Notes under the pieces: model-generated
Told to the model about the DNA's origin: nothing
The model's database searches: none
Seen by the model: only the letters and a program-made list of their open reading frames with translations
Made by a program: the position numbers and the translations under genes
DNA from: Craspedostauros australis
Lineage: Eukaryota; Bacillariophyta; Bacillariophyceae; Mastogloiales; Achnanthaceae
Assembly (NCBI GenBank): GCA_026770025.1
Contig: JAMXDE010000078.1
Span: forward strand, 1-64,000
Direction of reading: 5' to 3'
Length of the DNA stretch: 64,000 bases
Shown: piece after piece, positions 1-11,800 of the stretch
Layout of the letters: each line of letters begins with the position of its first letter
How positions within the stretch are numbered: the first letter of the stretch is position 1

Positions 1-315
1 AACCCTAACCCTTAACCCTAACCCTAACCCTAACCCTAACCCTAACCCTAACCCTAACCCTAACCCTAACCCTAACCCTAACCCTAACCCTAACCCTAAC
101 CCTAACCCTAACCCTAACCCTAACCCTAACCCTAACCCTAACCCTAACCCTAACCCTAACCCTAACCCTAACCCTAACCCTAACCCTAACCCTAACCCTA
201 ACCCTAACCCTAACCCTAACCCTAACCCTAACCCTAACCCTAACCCTAACCCTAACCCTAACCCTAACCCTAACCCTAACCCTAACCCTAACCCTAACCC
301 TAACCCTAACCCTAG
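1..315. repeat. Telomere, (CCCTAA)n
   Basis: About 52 nearly perfect CCCTAA units with one early extra T, so the G-rich strand is TTAGGG and the chromosome end is to the left. The array ends in CCCTAGCTGTAGCC, where the X-like subtelomeric repeat begins. Uniformity this high is expected of telomerase-made sequence. Confidence 0.98.
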
Positions 316-1045
316 CTGTAGCCGCAATAGTGTCCGCAGGTGCAACCAATCAAACCCTAATGTACGAGGATTTAACACGGTGACGTATGACGGCCAGACC
401 GAAGTTTGGGTCGATTGACGGACGACGTACAGACGTTTGTATGGGCACGCAATACACACGGTCGAAGGACGGACGTTTTTGTATGGAAAATGTTCATGTT
501 CCGCAACTCCACGTACGACGGTCAGACCGATGTTTGGGTCCGTCGACGGTCGACGTACAGACGTTTGTATGGGCACACATACACGTACGGTCGACGTACA
601 GACATAAATGTATGGCAAATGTCGATGATCCGCAACTCCCCAAAAGTGCGGACGAATGTTCATCATTCGCATCTCCCAAACAACACGAGGTTGTACGAGC
701 CATGCGATACACCGTGTTAAAAATGAACAGCACGCTACACCATGATGATCACATGTTCACGTACATCTATGTGTACTCACACACGCAGCGTGTCCGTACC
801 TACACGTCAACACCTCTACCATCTTCAACGGACGTCTACAAGGTGAGATATTGATGATCAAAGTACTCAACATCAACCAGTACTCGCAATACATAGTGTC
901 ATGTACATGTAAGCACACACACACGTTCGCCATGACCATATGCACGTGTGACAACAAGAACCACACTCTGAATCGACTTGGTGATGGAGATAGTGATGCA
1001 TGAGTACAACACAAACAACAAGTGATAACACGTGCAACCACGGTA
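316..1045. repeat. X-like subtelomeric repeat, copy 1
   Basis: Telomere-adjacent repeat. The distal half carries several copies of a motif around CGACGTACAGACGTTTGTAT. The proximal half contains GTGAGATATTGATGATCAAAG and a stretch ending near GTGATGCATGAGTACAACAC. The same order recurs at 1904 and 15851. Short open frames here are satellite translation and no gene is supported. Confidence 0.9.
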
Positions 1046-1185
1046 ATGTGAGATGAACATCGTCAATGGCAGATGAACATCGTCAATGGCAGATGAACAT
1101 CGTCAATGGCGGATGAACATCGTCAATGTGAGATGAACATGGTCAATGGCGGATGAACATGGTCAACATCAAATGAACTATTGTT
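1046..1185. repeat. Short GATGAACATCGTCAATG repeats
   Basis: Seven or so imperfect copies of an ~18 bp unit (GATGAACATCGTCAATG plus GC or TGA) link the X-like repeat to the 72-74 bp satellite. Equivalent linkers occur at 2520-2600, 16465-16590 and 18125-18210. Confidence 0.8.
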
Positions 1186-1350
1186 AATAACATTCCAACT
1201 ACAGGAGGATGGCACAAGTCCCATGAAATGGCTGACTTGTGGGGGAGGAGGGGGAAGAACACCATTCCAACTACTGGAGGATGGCACAAGTCCCATGAAA
1301 TGGCTGACTTGTGGGGGAGGAGGGGGAAGTCAACACCATCAACTGTGATA
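1186..1350. repeat. 72-74 bp hairpin/G-rich satellite, cluster 1
   Basis: Two units. Each has CACAAGTC and, 13 bases later, its exact reverse complement GACTTGTG, followed by a GGGGGAGGAGGGGG tract. Both strands stay open over short distances, which explains the recurring translated pattern; this is not coding sequence. Confidence 0.9.
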
Positions 1351-1379
1351 CTCACACATCCACGTGCTCACACACACAC

Positions 1380-1760
1380 TCCCAAACAACACAAGATACT
1401 ACGAGCCACGCGATACACCGTGTTAAACATGTACACCATGATACACCATGATGAACACATGTTCACGTACATCTATGTGTTCACAGACATGCACCACGTC
1501 CATACCTACACGTCAATACTTCTACCACCTTCAACGGACTTCTACAACGTGAGATATTGATGATCAAAGTACTCAACATCAACCAGTACTTGCAATACAC
1601 AGTGTCATGTACATGTAAGCACACACACATGTTCACCGTGATCATACACACGTGTGACATCAAGAACCACACTCTGAATCAACTTGGTGATGGAGATAGT
1701 GATGCATGACTACAACACAAACAACGAGTGATAACACGTTCAACCATGTTAAATCGAGAT
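1380..1760. repeat. X-like repeat, proximal half only
   Basis: Repeats the proximal half of the X-like element, from the CGATACACCGTGTTAAACATG region to the GTGATGCATGA region, without the distal half. It follows the satellite cluster directly. The same half-copy arrangement recurs at 17755-18130. Confidence 0.85.
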
Positions 1761-1903
1761 GATTATCGTTAATGTTAGATGAACCAACAACTGGAAGACA
1801 CACAATGGAGTGCAATAATCATGCTTCAACACGGTTTCCACACAGATCAGTCTAAGGTGATTAAATCTAGATGTACTGAAACCATGCATAACTTCCAGTT
1901 TTG
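1761..1903. other. Spacer with no recognised feature
   Basis: Short unique stretch between the X half-copy and the next telomeric junction. Nothing recognised. Confidence 0.6.
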
Positions 1904-2520
1904 TTAAACCCTAACCCTAGCTGTAGCCCTAATATGGTCCGCAGGTGCAACCAATCAAACCCCAATGTACGAGGATTTAACACGGTGACGTACGACGGCC
2001 AGACCGAAGTTTGGGTCGATTGACGGACGACGTACAGACGTTTGTATGGGCACGTAATACACACGGTCGAAGGACGGACGTTTTTGTATGGAAAATGTCG
2101 ATGTTCCGCAACTCCCCGAAAGTGCGGACGAATGTTCATCATCCGCAACTCCCAAACAACACGAGATACTACGAGCCACGTGATACACCGTGTTAAACAT
2201 GTACAGCACGCTACACCATGATGAGCACATGTTCACGTACATCTATGTGTACACACACACGCAACACGTCCATACGTACATGTCAACACATCGACCTTGT
2301 TCAACGGACCTCTACAACGTGAGATATTGATGATCAAAGTACTCCACATCAACTAGTACTTGCAATACACAGTGTCATGTGCATGTGAGCACACACACAT
2401 GTTCACCGTGACCATACGCACATGTGACAACAAGAACCACACTCTGAATCGACTTGGTGATGGAGATAGTGATGCATGAGTACAACACAAACAACATGTG
2501 ATAACACGTGCAACCACGTT
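1904..2520. repeat. Interstitial telomere junction plus X-like repeat, copy 2
   Basis: Starts with two telomeric units running into CCCTAGCTGTAGCC, the same junction as at the true chromosome end, then a full X-like repeat. This reads as a former telomere/subtelomere boundary kept inside the chromosome. Confidence 0.85.
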
Positions 2521-2605
2521 AATGTGAGATGAACATCGTTAATGTGAGATGAACATTGTCAATGGCAAATGAACTATCTGTCAACATCAAATGAACTATT
2601 GTGAA

Positions 2606-2857
2606 CACATTCCAACTACAGGAGGATGGCACAAGTCCCATGAAATGGCTGACTTGTGGGGGAGGAGGGGGAAGTCAACACCATTCCAACTACTGGAGGA
2701 TGGCACAAGTCCCATGAAATGGCTGACTTGAGGGGGAGGAGGGGGAACAACACCATTCCAACTACAGGAGGATGGCACAAGTCCCATGAAATGGCCGACT
2801 TGTGGGGGAGGAGGGGGAAGTCAACACCATCAACTGTGATACTCACACATCCACGTG

Positions 2858-2909
<52 letters not shown>

Positions 2910-3475
2910 CACACACCGTACAACCAGCCACAACACACAACAACACGTGAGACCGTGATGCAACAGTCAACACCAAATGAACTATCTGTCAACACCATTC
3001 CAACTACAGGAGGATGGCACAAGTCCCATGAAATGGCTGACTTGTGGGGGAGGAGGGGGAAGTCAACACCATCAACTGTGATACTCACACATCCATGTGC
3101 TCACACACACACACACACACACACTGCCACACCGTACAACCAGCCACAACACACAACAACACGTGAGACCGTGACGCAACAGTCAACACACAATGAACTA
3201 TCTGTCAACACCAAATGAACTATCTGTCAACACCATTCCAACTACTGGAGGATGGCACAAGTCCCATGAAATGGCTGACTTGTGGGGGAGGAGGGGGAAG
3301 TCAACACCATTCCAACTACTGGAGGATGGCACAAGTCCCATGAAATGGCTGACTTGTGGGGGAGGAGGGGGAACAACACCATTCCAACTACTGGAGGATG
3401 GCACAAGTCCCATGAAATGGCTGACTTGTGGGGGAGGAGGGGGAAGTCAACACCATCAACTGTGATACTCACACA
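2606..3475. repeat. 72-74 bp satellite, cluster 2, with CA arrays
   Basis: Seven units in three groups (about 2608-2826, 2994-3066, 3231-3452). They are separated by CA dinucleotide arrays (2858-2906 and about 3101-3124) and a linker with AAATGAACTATCTGTCAACA. Unit spacing measured between CACCAT starts is 74 and 72 bp. Confidence 0.9.
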
Positions 3476-3495
3476 TCCACATGCTCACACATACA

Positions 3496-3738
3496 CACAC
3501 ACTGCCACTATGCACACGATAACACAGTATGCCACATGTGACTATGACACTGCACACCATGACACACAATATCACACAAGAATATGGGATACAACACGCT
3601 CAACAGTGTCAACATGACAGTGCATGGATGCAGATGAGCTGCTGTGATCGACAGTCATCGATTGAGTTGAATTGTCACTTTCTGAAATAACATGGTCGTT
3701 ACGCTAAGGTTACAGGTTACTGTAAACCCTAACCCTAA
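3496..3738. repeat. Telomere-ended repeat, copy 1
   Basis: A ~240 bp repeat that ends GGTTACAGGTTACTGTAAA followed by CCCTAACCCTAAC. Related copies lie at 19202-19416 and 43728-43888. Each ends at the telomeric units and is followed by unrelated sequence. It closes the first telomere-bounded cassette. Confidence 0.8.
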
Positions 3739-4510
3739 CACACATTGGTTGATATCTATTCCTATACCCCACCCCCAACCACCCAACTAACTGCTGCAGG
3801 TATTGCCCAAACTAACCCTTGATACAAATTCATCACCCATTAACCCTTGATACATATTCATCACATACTAACCCTTGATACAAGTTCATCACAAATTAAC
3901 CCTTGCCACAAGTTCATAAAGCACCAATCCCTTTCATCACTCACCAAACAACACACATTGGCCGATATCCATTCCTATACCCCACCCCCAACCACCCAAC
4001 TAACTGCTGCAGGTATTGCCCAAACTAACCCTTGATACAGGTTCATCACACATTAACCCTTGATACAAGTTCATCACACATTACCCCTTGATACAAGTTC
4101 ATCACACATTAACTCTTGCCATCACTCACCATACAACACACATTGGCCAATATCTATTCCTATACCCCACCCCCAACCACGCAACTAACTGCCGCAAGTA
4201 TTGCCCGCCCTAACCCTTGATACCAATTCATCACGCATTAACCCTTGATACAAATTCATCACACATCAACACCCTAGCCCTTGATACAAAATGATTGCAC
4301 ATGAACACCCTAACCCTTTTCATCACTCACCAAACAAAACATGTTGGCTGATTTCTATTCCTATACCCCACCCCCAACCACCCATACCCTAACTAACTGC
4401 TGCAGGTATTGCCCAAACTAACCCTTGATACAAATCCATCACAAATTAACACCCTAACCATCGATACAAATTCGTAGCACCCTAGCACCCTAGCACCCTA
4501 GCACCCTAAC
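3739..4510. repeat. CCCCACCCCC-core satellite, block 1
   Basis: Four units, about 180-210 bp each, with core TATTCCTATACCCCACCCCC followed by CAACTAACTGCTGCA. Between cores are runs of a ~28 bp subunit beginning TAACCCTTGATACAAATTC, which looks like a decayed telomeric hexamer within a longer repeat. The same family is at 10440-11460. Confidence 0.85.
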
Positions 4511-4569
4511 ATGCAGTGAACAGCTGTTACCATCAGTCACCACACAAAAACACTGTCCGATATCCATCT

Positions 4570-4675
4570 CAGACACTCGCACACACTCGCACACACTCGC
4601 ACACACTCGCACACACTCACACACACTCACACACTCACACACACTCGCACACACTCACACACACTCACACACACG
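4570..4675. repeat. ACACTCGC/ACACTCAC minisatellite
   Basis: Simple 8-12 bp array of ACACTC variants. Related arrays are at 11460-11530 and 15228-15500. Confidence 0.9.
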
Positions 4676-5165
4676 GTTGGAACACACTGTGGAACGGCTG
4701 ACACACTCTCATTACGATTCCATTAGCCATACACAACTCGTACGCTCAATGGAATGCACAGCAACGGCCATCAATCACCACACAACACACATCACACAAA
4801 AGCAAACACTGGCCAATATCCACCCACAGCCCATGGACACACCCCACATTCCAAAAACACTGTCAGCGCAGTTCACACACACTTATGCAAGCCACACACA
4901 CACATCTCACACACCCAAAATACAATGTACAGAAATTGCCCTCACTTGCCACACAACACACACTCTCAGCCACTTCCAGTCCCTCTCTCTCTCTCTCTCT
5001 CTCTCAACACCTCTGATTGCTGTAGTCACACATCCAACAACTTCAGGAGACGCCCCACACCACGCATGACATGGCAGGAGCGTGGCACATATGGCTGTCA
5101 ACTCCATGATGCTCGTTGCTACCGCCACACTCAAAGACTGATCATGATATGCCTTCCTTCCTGCC
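4676..5165. repeat. Mixed subtelomeric repeat with (CT)n
   Basis: The segment from TTGGAACACACTGTGGAAC onward is duplicated at 11553-11800. A (CT)n tract runs at about 4981-5006. From about 5010 there is one unit of the ~200-225 bp satellite found in block form at 11690-14530. Confidence 0.8.
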
Positions 5166-5174
5166 CATCCTGCT

Positions 5175-8100
5175 GTGGTGAATCCATACCGCAGTGGCGC
5201 TGACAACAGTGGCATTGTCATCAACGATGATAGCCGCAGCAACAGTGCCAACAATGCCAACATTGCCAACCACACAGGCAATTGTGGTGCCACCAACCAG
5301 ACCACTGATGTTGATACTGCTGCCCCACCCCAGCAGCTCACGCCCCCTCCTCCACCCGTCCCTGAGGCAGCTGCGGCGCCAACAGCCGCTCCTGTTCCCA
5401 CTGACTATGTGGAGGTCCCTCCTGCACCTGAGGGATCCGATCCTGCTCGACCCAAGACTGCCACCACTGCCAGAGCCCTCCGTTGCCGTGACAGGCCTGT
5501 GCTCGCTCCTGACAATGTTGTGACTCCTGGCGAGGGCACAGATCTCCCTGGCTATGCCGCACCTCCTGCAGATGTCGAGCTGGATCAGGTGTACGGCGAC
5601 CATGCCCACAACAATGACAACAATGACGGCTCCCACCTCCATGGTGGTGTTGGCAGAGATGCTGTGTGGCAGCAGCGCTGGGATCGCATTGTCACATTCT
5701 CCCCATGACGATACTTGGCCCCATATGTGTTGGAAATCCGGGGTGGTGTGATAGTAGAAAGCTAATCGTTTGTTAGAATCTACTTCTCTGAACTGTGAGC
5801 TCTTCATTGCTCTCAATTGCAAAGTCCAATCTCCTCCTGAGATTGCCATGGGTCCCTCTGTTGGTCTAGCAGGCATCCATCTTGCATTCATCGCAAATTC
5901 ACCATGGACATGCATGCACCACCGAGTACCCCATGTTCGTGCACATTAGCACGTTGTCCTCCGCTGATAGTCTCGATGCCTTAGACATCGCCGAGTCGTA
6001 GGCATGACACAGATCGGCTCGTTCGATTGGATCACGGTCTCCCATGCGTTGCGGGAACGCCTTGGTTGGGAGCTCGTCCAGCTCCTTGATCATCAGACAT
6101 CTCCGATCATCTCCGATCAACTCCGGTCGACTCCGATCGTTTCTGATTGTTTCTTCGCCGATCACTTCACCGGCTTCCTGGATGTTCCTCATACCAGGTT
6201 CGTTCACAGGCCGTCTCACACTTCGTGATGTTGGCCTTCCTCCAGTACTCTTTTCTCATTGGTTGCAACATGGGGGCTGTAGTCGCTCGTATCGTGATGT
6301 TGGTCACGATTCCAACATCCCCGCCCCCTGCGACATACACGTGTGATTCGCATTCCTGCATTGGAGTCATGAACGTCAGGGCATGGTTCGCATTCGGCAC
6401 GTGTCGTTCTCCACCGCATGAAACGTGCAGCTCACATTTTTCTGTGTCACAATGATCAAACGCGGGAGTTGCGGTAATGTAGAATATCCCGACGTTCGGT
6501 TCCTTACTCTTGGGAGGTGCGGCAATATGGTGTTTCAGAACACCCGATTCCTGACACATATGGTCGTGTTGGCCACAGATTCCTTCACCTCCTCTCTCTC
6601 TGGAGCTCAGAGGGGTTCGCGACCGGCTGTGGAACTCGGAGCAACCGCTGTTGCCTGCGACAGTGGCTCTCCAGACCACCCCTGGTGTGCATGGCCGCAG
6701 CAATGTCCGGAAGCGGCTGTCCTCTCGCATGGATTTGTGGGAGGCCAGAAAGTTTGCTGCGCTGGTCGAGGCCACCAAGCCAGAGCTGCACCAGCATGCC
6801 ATTCCATCTGGTGGCACGTGCAACGATGCGCCACATGCCCGCGCCTTCAACACAAAGGTTCTCTCCGGTCGTCTGCATATGCTGCGGTTCGCACCCTCAC
6901 ACACATCTCATGAAAGGTGGTGATCTCCTCTCGCCAACAGAAATCGACACCAAGTCTGCTCTTCCCATGGAGGAGACACTGAGACTCGGGTATCCTGTCA
7001 TGTCATACGTGATCCTGACATCAGTGGCGACAGAGCAGGAGCATTCAAGCCGTATGACAGTCCTGATCCCACCCCTGTCCCTGTCAAGATCACTGAAGAG
7101 GTGGTTAGATCAGTTGCTTCCAGACTCGCTGGGGAGGCTGGTCCAGTCCGGGCGGTCTTGATGCTGTCCATCTGGAGAACTGATTCCTGCAGTTTTGGCA
7201 GCAAGTCCAAGCATCTCCACAAGGAGATTGCTGCTTGGACCAACTGGCTCTCCAACTCCCATCCTCCATGGGCTGCCTACCGCGCCATGATGGCGTGCCG
7301 CCTCATTGCTCTGGACAGGCGAAAGAGACGCGTCAAAGATGTTCAAGACTCCGAACCTGGACGGAGGACATCTTTTGCATCGATTTCTACTGGAGCATCG
7401 GTGGTTTTCCAGCATGCCGAAATATGTGGTGTGGCAGGTGCTATTGCTATACTTCGGACAACCACCTTGGTTTTCATCGCTTCCATCTTCAAGACGGCAA
7501 CACAAAACGCAAGCGATCCGGACGAGAGAATGACGATCAGCTGGGGTGCCAGAAGCGTTGATCCTGCAGCATACAGCCAAGCACGCGATGGTGACCACCT
7601 ACTGATTCCTTTCGAGTGCGATTATTGCATATTTGTCAAGCTGAAGCACAGACAACCCATCACACTCAACGCTGTTGACAAATGGGTTATGGGTGCCATC
7701 CGGAGAGTCAATCTGGATGCTTTCTGGAGTCGAGCCTCCACCACCGTCAAGGCAAACACCAGCAGAGCCAACCAGATGATTAAGGCAGCACAAGAACTCG
7801 GTCTGGAGGGACCATTCGAAGCCAAAGGTCCGCTACCCGCATACAACCATTGCAGTTATCAAGTGGCCATTCTAATGGTACTCGCGTTGCTGAAACCGGG
7901 ATGATACTCCAAAACTCACATCCAGTACGAAACTATCCGCAAATTGCGTACCACCTACTCCAACCAAGTTCGCGCGTCAGCTGCCTCCACACAACAATCA
8001 TTGAGCATGGGCGATCAGAAAGGCAAGTACCAACGGATCGCTCATGACCCATGCGGATCCTTCTGGTTCTCCAGGTTCAATGAGGGCTGTCGACACCAAA

Positions 8101-8850
8101 TGGTACAGGATTGGAGACCCAACAAAGGCTTCTCCACAGCACTCGTATTGGCAATCTTGGACATGGCACAACAACAATTCGACGAATGTGAACACAACAA
8201 CCCCAGAACAACATCGATGGGCTGCTTTCATGACCTGTGCTATGTTATCCTACATCATATCTCTTAGGGGTTCTGAGGCACAGATGTTTGACCCCAGGGC
8301 CACCATCAAGGAACAATCATGCCAAAATCCGGACGACCATATCACCATTGTACTACAAGGAAAATTCAAAGGCGAACATCAGTCATACAAGCATATCATC
8401 CCTCTATCCAAGCCAACCAAATCAGGTATCAACGTCCAAGGCATCATCAACACACCCCTGAGTGTGAAGCAGAAGTCGCAACACTATCACGGTCCCGCAA
8501 TTTCATCAAAACAAGGTACCCTCTACACTCTGAAAGATCTCAACGATGCACTCCATGACGTCTTGGAGGGTATGTATATGGGAGACCAACCAAGGGTTGT
8601 TTCCTCCTGACATCACCGATACATCCAAGCTACGCGAAAGCTACCACTGTTTCCAATCTTTCAGGCAAGCCTCGGACACACGCGCTCTGGAGCAAAAGGT
8701 GAGCAAAAAGTGACACCAAACTGGTCAATTGTTGGGAAAAACCAGGACCAGGAGGAGGATGGAGAAACGAAACCGACATGCAATTCCACTATGCCCAATT
8801 CGATCTGCTTGTCCAACCGTTTCTATGCTACACCACCTCCATGTGATGGG
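5175..8850 (+). mobile_element. Tyrosine-recombinase-type element, broken (DIRS/Crypton-like)
   Basis: Fossil of a mobile element, split by a solo LTR at 5728-6556. The left part encodes a Pro/Ala-rich N-terminal region (5175-5708). Blocks to the right include RMDLWEARKF (about 6730), HPPWAAYRAMMACRLIALD (about 7260), GDHLLIPFECDYCIF (about 7590), IRRVNLDAFWSRAST (about 7700), YETIRKLRTTYSNQVRAS (about 7930) and ISLRGSEAQMFD (about 8260). The last block resembles the LRxxE box around the first catalytic Arg of tyrosine recombinases. I recall this block order from repeated diatom proteins. It is broken in several places and shortened inside, and I see no convincing reverse-transcriptase core, so DIRS versus Crypton is open. 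Old, judging by decay. Confidence 0.5.
5728..6556 (-). mobile_element. Solo LTR, Copia-C family
   Basis: 829 bp. Read on the minus strand it starts TGTCAGGAATCGGGTGTT and ends ACCCCGGATTTCCAACA. It is flanked by a perfect 6-bp duplication CATATG (5722-5727 and 6557-6562). A close, right-truncated copy is at 35294-36084. No internal Copia sequence adjoins it, so it is a solo LTR. Confidence 0.85.
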
Positions 8851-9835
8851 TGGTACTATTGGGGGAATCAAGAAGTGCCCAAAAACAGTTTGGAATGGGT
8901 CATCGATATCCAGTGCAAACTGGTGGACTGATTTGATGTTGGAAGGCAGAAGCCACACTTGTGATAGCATTCGCTACATGAGGGCCAACACCCATACACC
9001 AAATCATAGTCTGTGCATGACATCAAACCAATACTTAACGAGCATGGATTGACATGGTTGTACATGCAAGCATGCTCAACAACCATCCCAATAGCACTCA
9101 TTTGACAATGTGATGAACACTACTACTCAAACCTGCATTCCTCATTGTACCCCTCTCTTCTTACGGACAATGACAGACAGCGTTCAACTCAAAGGCCATG
9201 ATTGCTGCACCTCCCAAGATTATTCATCACATGTCTGGAGACTATTCATCACACTTTTGGACATTATTCATCACATGATTGTCCACTATCCATCACACAT
9301 TCGAGTCCTACTCGTCACACTCGTGAACCAGGACAAACAGCCCGTCCTCATGAATCAAGAACAACCATGACGACGCTCAACAGGATGTCCTGACGCTAAC
9401 CCAAACAAGACAATGACGCAAACAACGGCGTCAGCAGGGCAGTGGACAAGAGCTTCGTCCCATCTGGGAGGACAGCATGCGCCCCTCCTACGGACAAAAA
9501 CAACTGCAGGTTTGGAACTTCAGAAAGGGTCAAAACGACCACAGGTTTGGGACATCACCGAAGGTGACACCAATTGTAAACAAGTGGAAACGAGATGTCA
9601 CGAGGTAAAGAGCTGAAATATATGACAAGATAGCATGCATGGCTGCAGACCCCTACCACACATATGCAGAAGGGTACAAGTGTGCAGATGCGGACGATGA
9701 AGCATCAGGATGAGGGCATGATAGAAGGTGCAGGAGGATGCATGAGCAAGACACATCGAATATGTTCAGGAATACAATGATGCCTCGCTATGGCACCGCA
9801 GAGAATGCCAACAATGAAATTGAAATTGAAAGAGA
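8851..9835. other. Intergenic, no recognised gene
   Basis: No supported gene. A short tandem motif near ATTCATCACA (CTGGAGACTATTCATCACA and variants) repeats at about 9220-9320. The rest looks unique and decayed. Confidence 0.5.
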
Positions 9836-9839
9836 GAGT

Positions 9840-9944
9840 GAGAAAGAGAGTGAGAGTGAGGATGTGCTCACAGTTCTAAAACGGTATGATCTAAAAACAG
9901 CTTAGATTCATCCTAACCCTAATAACCCTTGATTTCCAACAACT
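9840..9944 (+). mobile_element. Copia-C LTR 3' end fragment
   Basis: TGTGCTCACAGTTCTAAAACGGTA followed by an end at GATTTCCAACA matches the last ~100 bp of the LTRs ending at 32884 and 46387. The 5' limit of this LTR could not be placed. Confidence 0.6.
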
Positions 9945-10439
9945 GTCAAGTAGGTAACCCATTGGTCGTACCAAGCTCACACACTACTCACACATGACTC
10001 ACACATGACTCACACACTGCTCACACACTGCTCACATACGGCTCACACATAATGGTTCATGCTGTGGACAACCCAAAATGCAAGGCACAGCCATTTCCAT
10101 CACCCACCACATAATTCACACTGAACCGTGTGCAGTCACAGCCCATGCACACACTCCAGCCACCTTGCACACTGACGACATGGTTGACAATGGTTGACAC
10201 ACAGTTCTGCAAGCCATATACGACTCACTCTACCAAAATGCATTGTACAGGAATGGCCATCACTCAACCCACAACAACAACTGGCCAATCTCGACCCCCA
10301 GCACCTGCACACACTCCAAACACCGCACACACTGTCCACATGGTTGACACATGGTTGGAACATAGCTCACTCATGATGTTGCAAGCCAAACACAACTCAT
10401 ACACCAAAAATGCAATAAACATCAATTGCCATCACTAAC
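9945..10439. repeat. CACTGCTCACACA-rich repeat
   Basis: Variants of CACACACTGCTCA at 9970-10050 are followed by two related ~190 bp segments carrying CACACTCCA and ACATGGTTGACA. Similar material is at 14540-14710. No gene. Confidence 0.7.
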
Positions 10440-11460
10440 GGCACAACACACATTGGCCAATATCTATTCCTATACCCCACCCCCAACCACGCACACCCTA
10501 GCTAACTGCTGCAAGTATTGCCCAAACTAACCCTTGATACATATTCATCACCCATTAACCCTTGATACAAATTCAGAACACCCTGACCCTTACCATCACT
10601 CACAGCACAACGAAAATTAGCAGATATCTATTCCTATACCCCACCCCCAACCACGCAACTAACTGCTGCAAGTATTGCCCCAACTAACCCTTGATACCAA
10701 TTCATCACCCATTAACCCTTGATACAAAATTCATCAGCCATTCACCCTTGCCACAAGTTCATAAAGCCCTGACCCTTGCCATCACTCACCATACAACACA
10801 CATTGGCTGATATCTATTCCTATACCCCACCCCCAACCACGCAACTAACTGCTGCAAGTATTGCCCAACCTAACCCTTGATACCAATTCATTGCACATTA
10901 ACACCCTAGCCCTTGATACAAATTCATCAGCCATTCACCCTTGCCACAAGTTCATAACACCCTGACCCTTGCCGTCACTCACAGCACAACACATATAGGC
11001 CAATATCTATTCCTATACCCCACCCCCGACCGTGCAATTAACTCCTAAAAGTATTGCCCCAACTAACCCTTGATACAAATTCATCGCACAGTAACACCCT
11101 AACAAATTCATCAGCCATTCACCCTTGCCACAAATTCAGAACACCCTGACCCTTTTCATCACTCACGGCACAACACACATTGGCCGATATCTATTCCTAA
11201 ACCCCATACCCCACCCCCAACCACGCAACTAACTGCTGCAAGTATTGCCCAACCTAACCCTTGATACCAATACATCGCACATTAACACTCTAACAAATTC
11301 ATCAGCCATTCACCCTTGCCACAAGTTCAAAATGCTGAAACCCTTTTTATCACTCACAGCACAATGAAAATTAGCAGATATCTATTCCTAAACCCCACCC
11401 CCAACCGTGCAACTAACTCCTAAAAGTATCACCCAACCTAACCCTTGATACAAATTCATC
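10440..11460. repeat. CCCCACCCCC-core satellite, block 2
   Basis: Six units with the core described at 3739-4510, spaced about 160-195 bp, again with TAACCCTTGATACAAATTC subunits. The order satellite, ACACTC array, TTGGAACACACTG segment matches 3739-5000, so the two stretches are a segmental duplication. Confidence 0.85.
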
Positions 11461-11530
11461 ACACACACACTCACACACACTCACACACACTCACACTCAC
11501 TCACACTCACTCACACTCACACACATTCGA
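11461..11530. repeat. ACACTC minisatellite
   Basis: Short array of CACACACTCA and CTCACACTCA units, matching the position of the 4570-4675 array in the duplicated order. Confidence 0.85.
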
Positions 11531-11552
11531 AGCACCTATCACACTCTCCACA

Positions 11553-11800
11553 CACAGTTGGAACACACTGTAGAGCAGCTGACACACTATCAATACAATT
11601 CCATTAGCCATACACAACTCATACGCTCAAATGGAATGCACAGCAACTGCCATCACTCTCCACACAGCACCCACTTGCAGTCACTTCCGGCTTCTCTCTT
11701 AACACCTCTGATTGCAGTAGTCACACATCCAACAACACATCCAACAACACATCCAACAACGCCAGGAGGCGTCCCACACCACGAATGACCGGATGCAAGC
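11553..11800. repeat. Duplicate of the 4676-5050 repeat
   Basis: Shares TTGGAACACACTGT, CCATTAGCCATACACAACTC and GGAATGCACAGCAAC with 4676-4790, then CACATCCAACAACA repeated three times. It leads into the ~200-225 bp satellite. Confidence 0.8.

Noticed and set aside
5-349. Open frame of alternating Arg-Val
   Set aside because: Direct translation of telomeric repeats on the minus strand.
1186-3475. CRISPR-like regular repeats
   Set aside because: Units are tandem satellite with no unique spacers, in a eukaryotic subtelomere.
1143-3617. Many similar open frames on both strands
   Set aside because: All are translations of the 72-74 bp satellite and CA arrays.
9387-9840. Full Copia-C LTR starting TGTCCTGACG
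   Set aside because: The proposed start does not align with known LTR starts; only the 3' end is supported.
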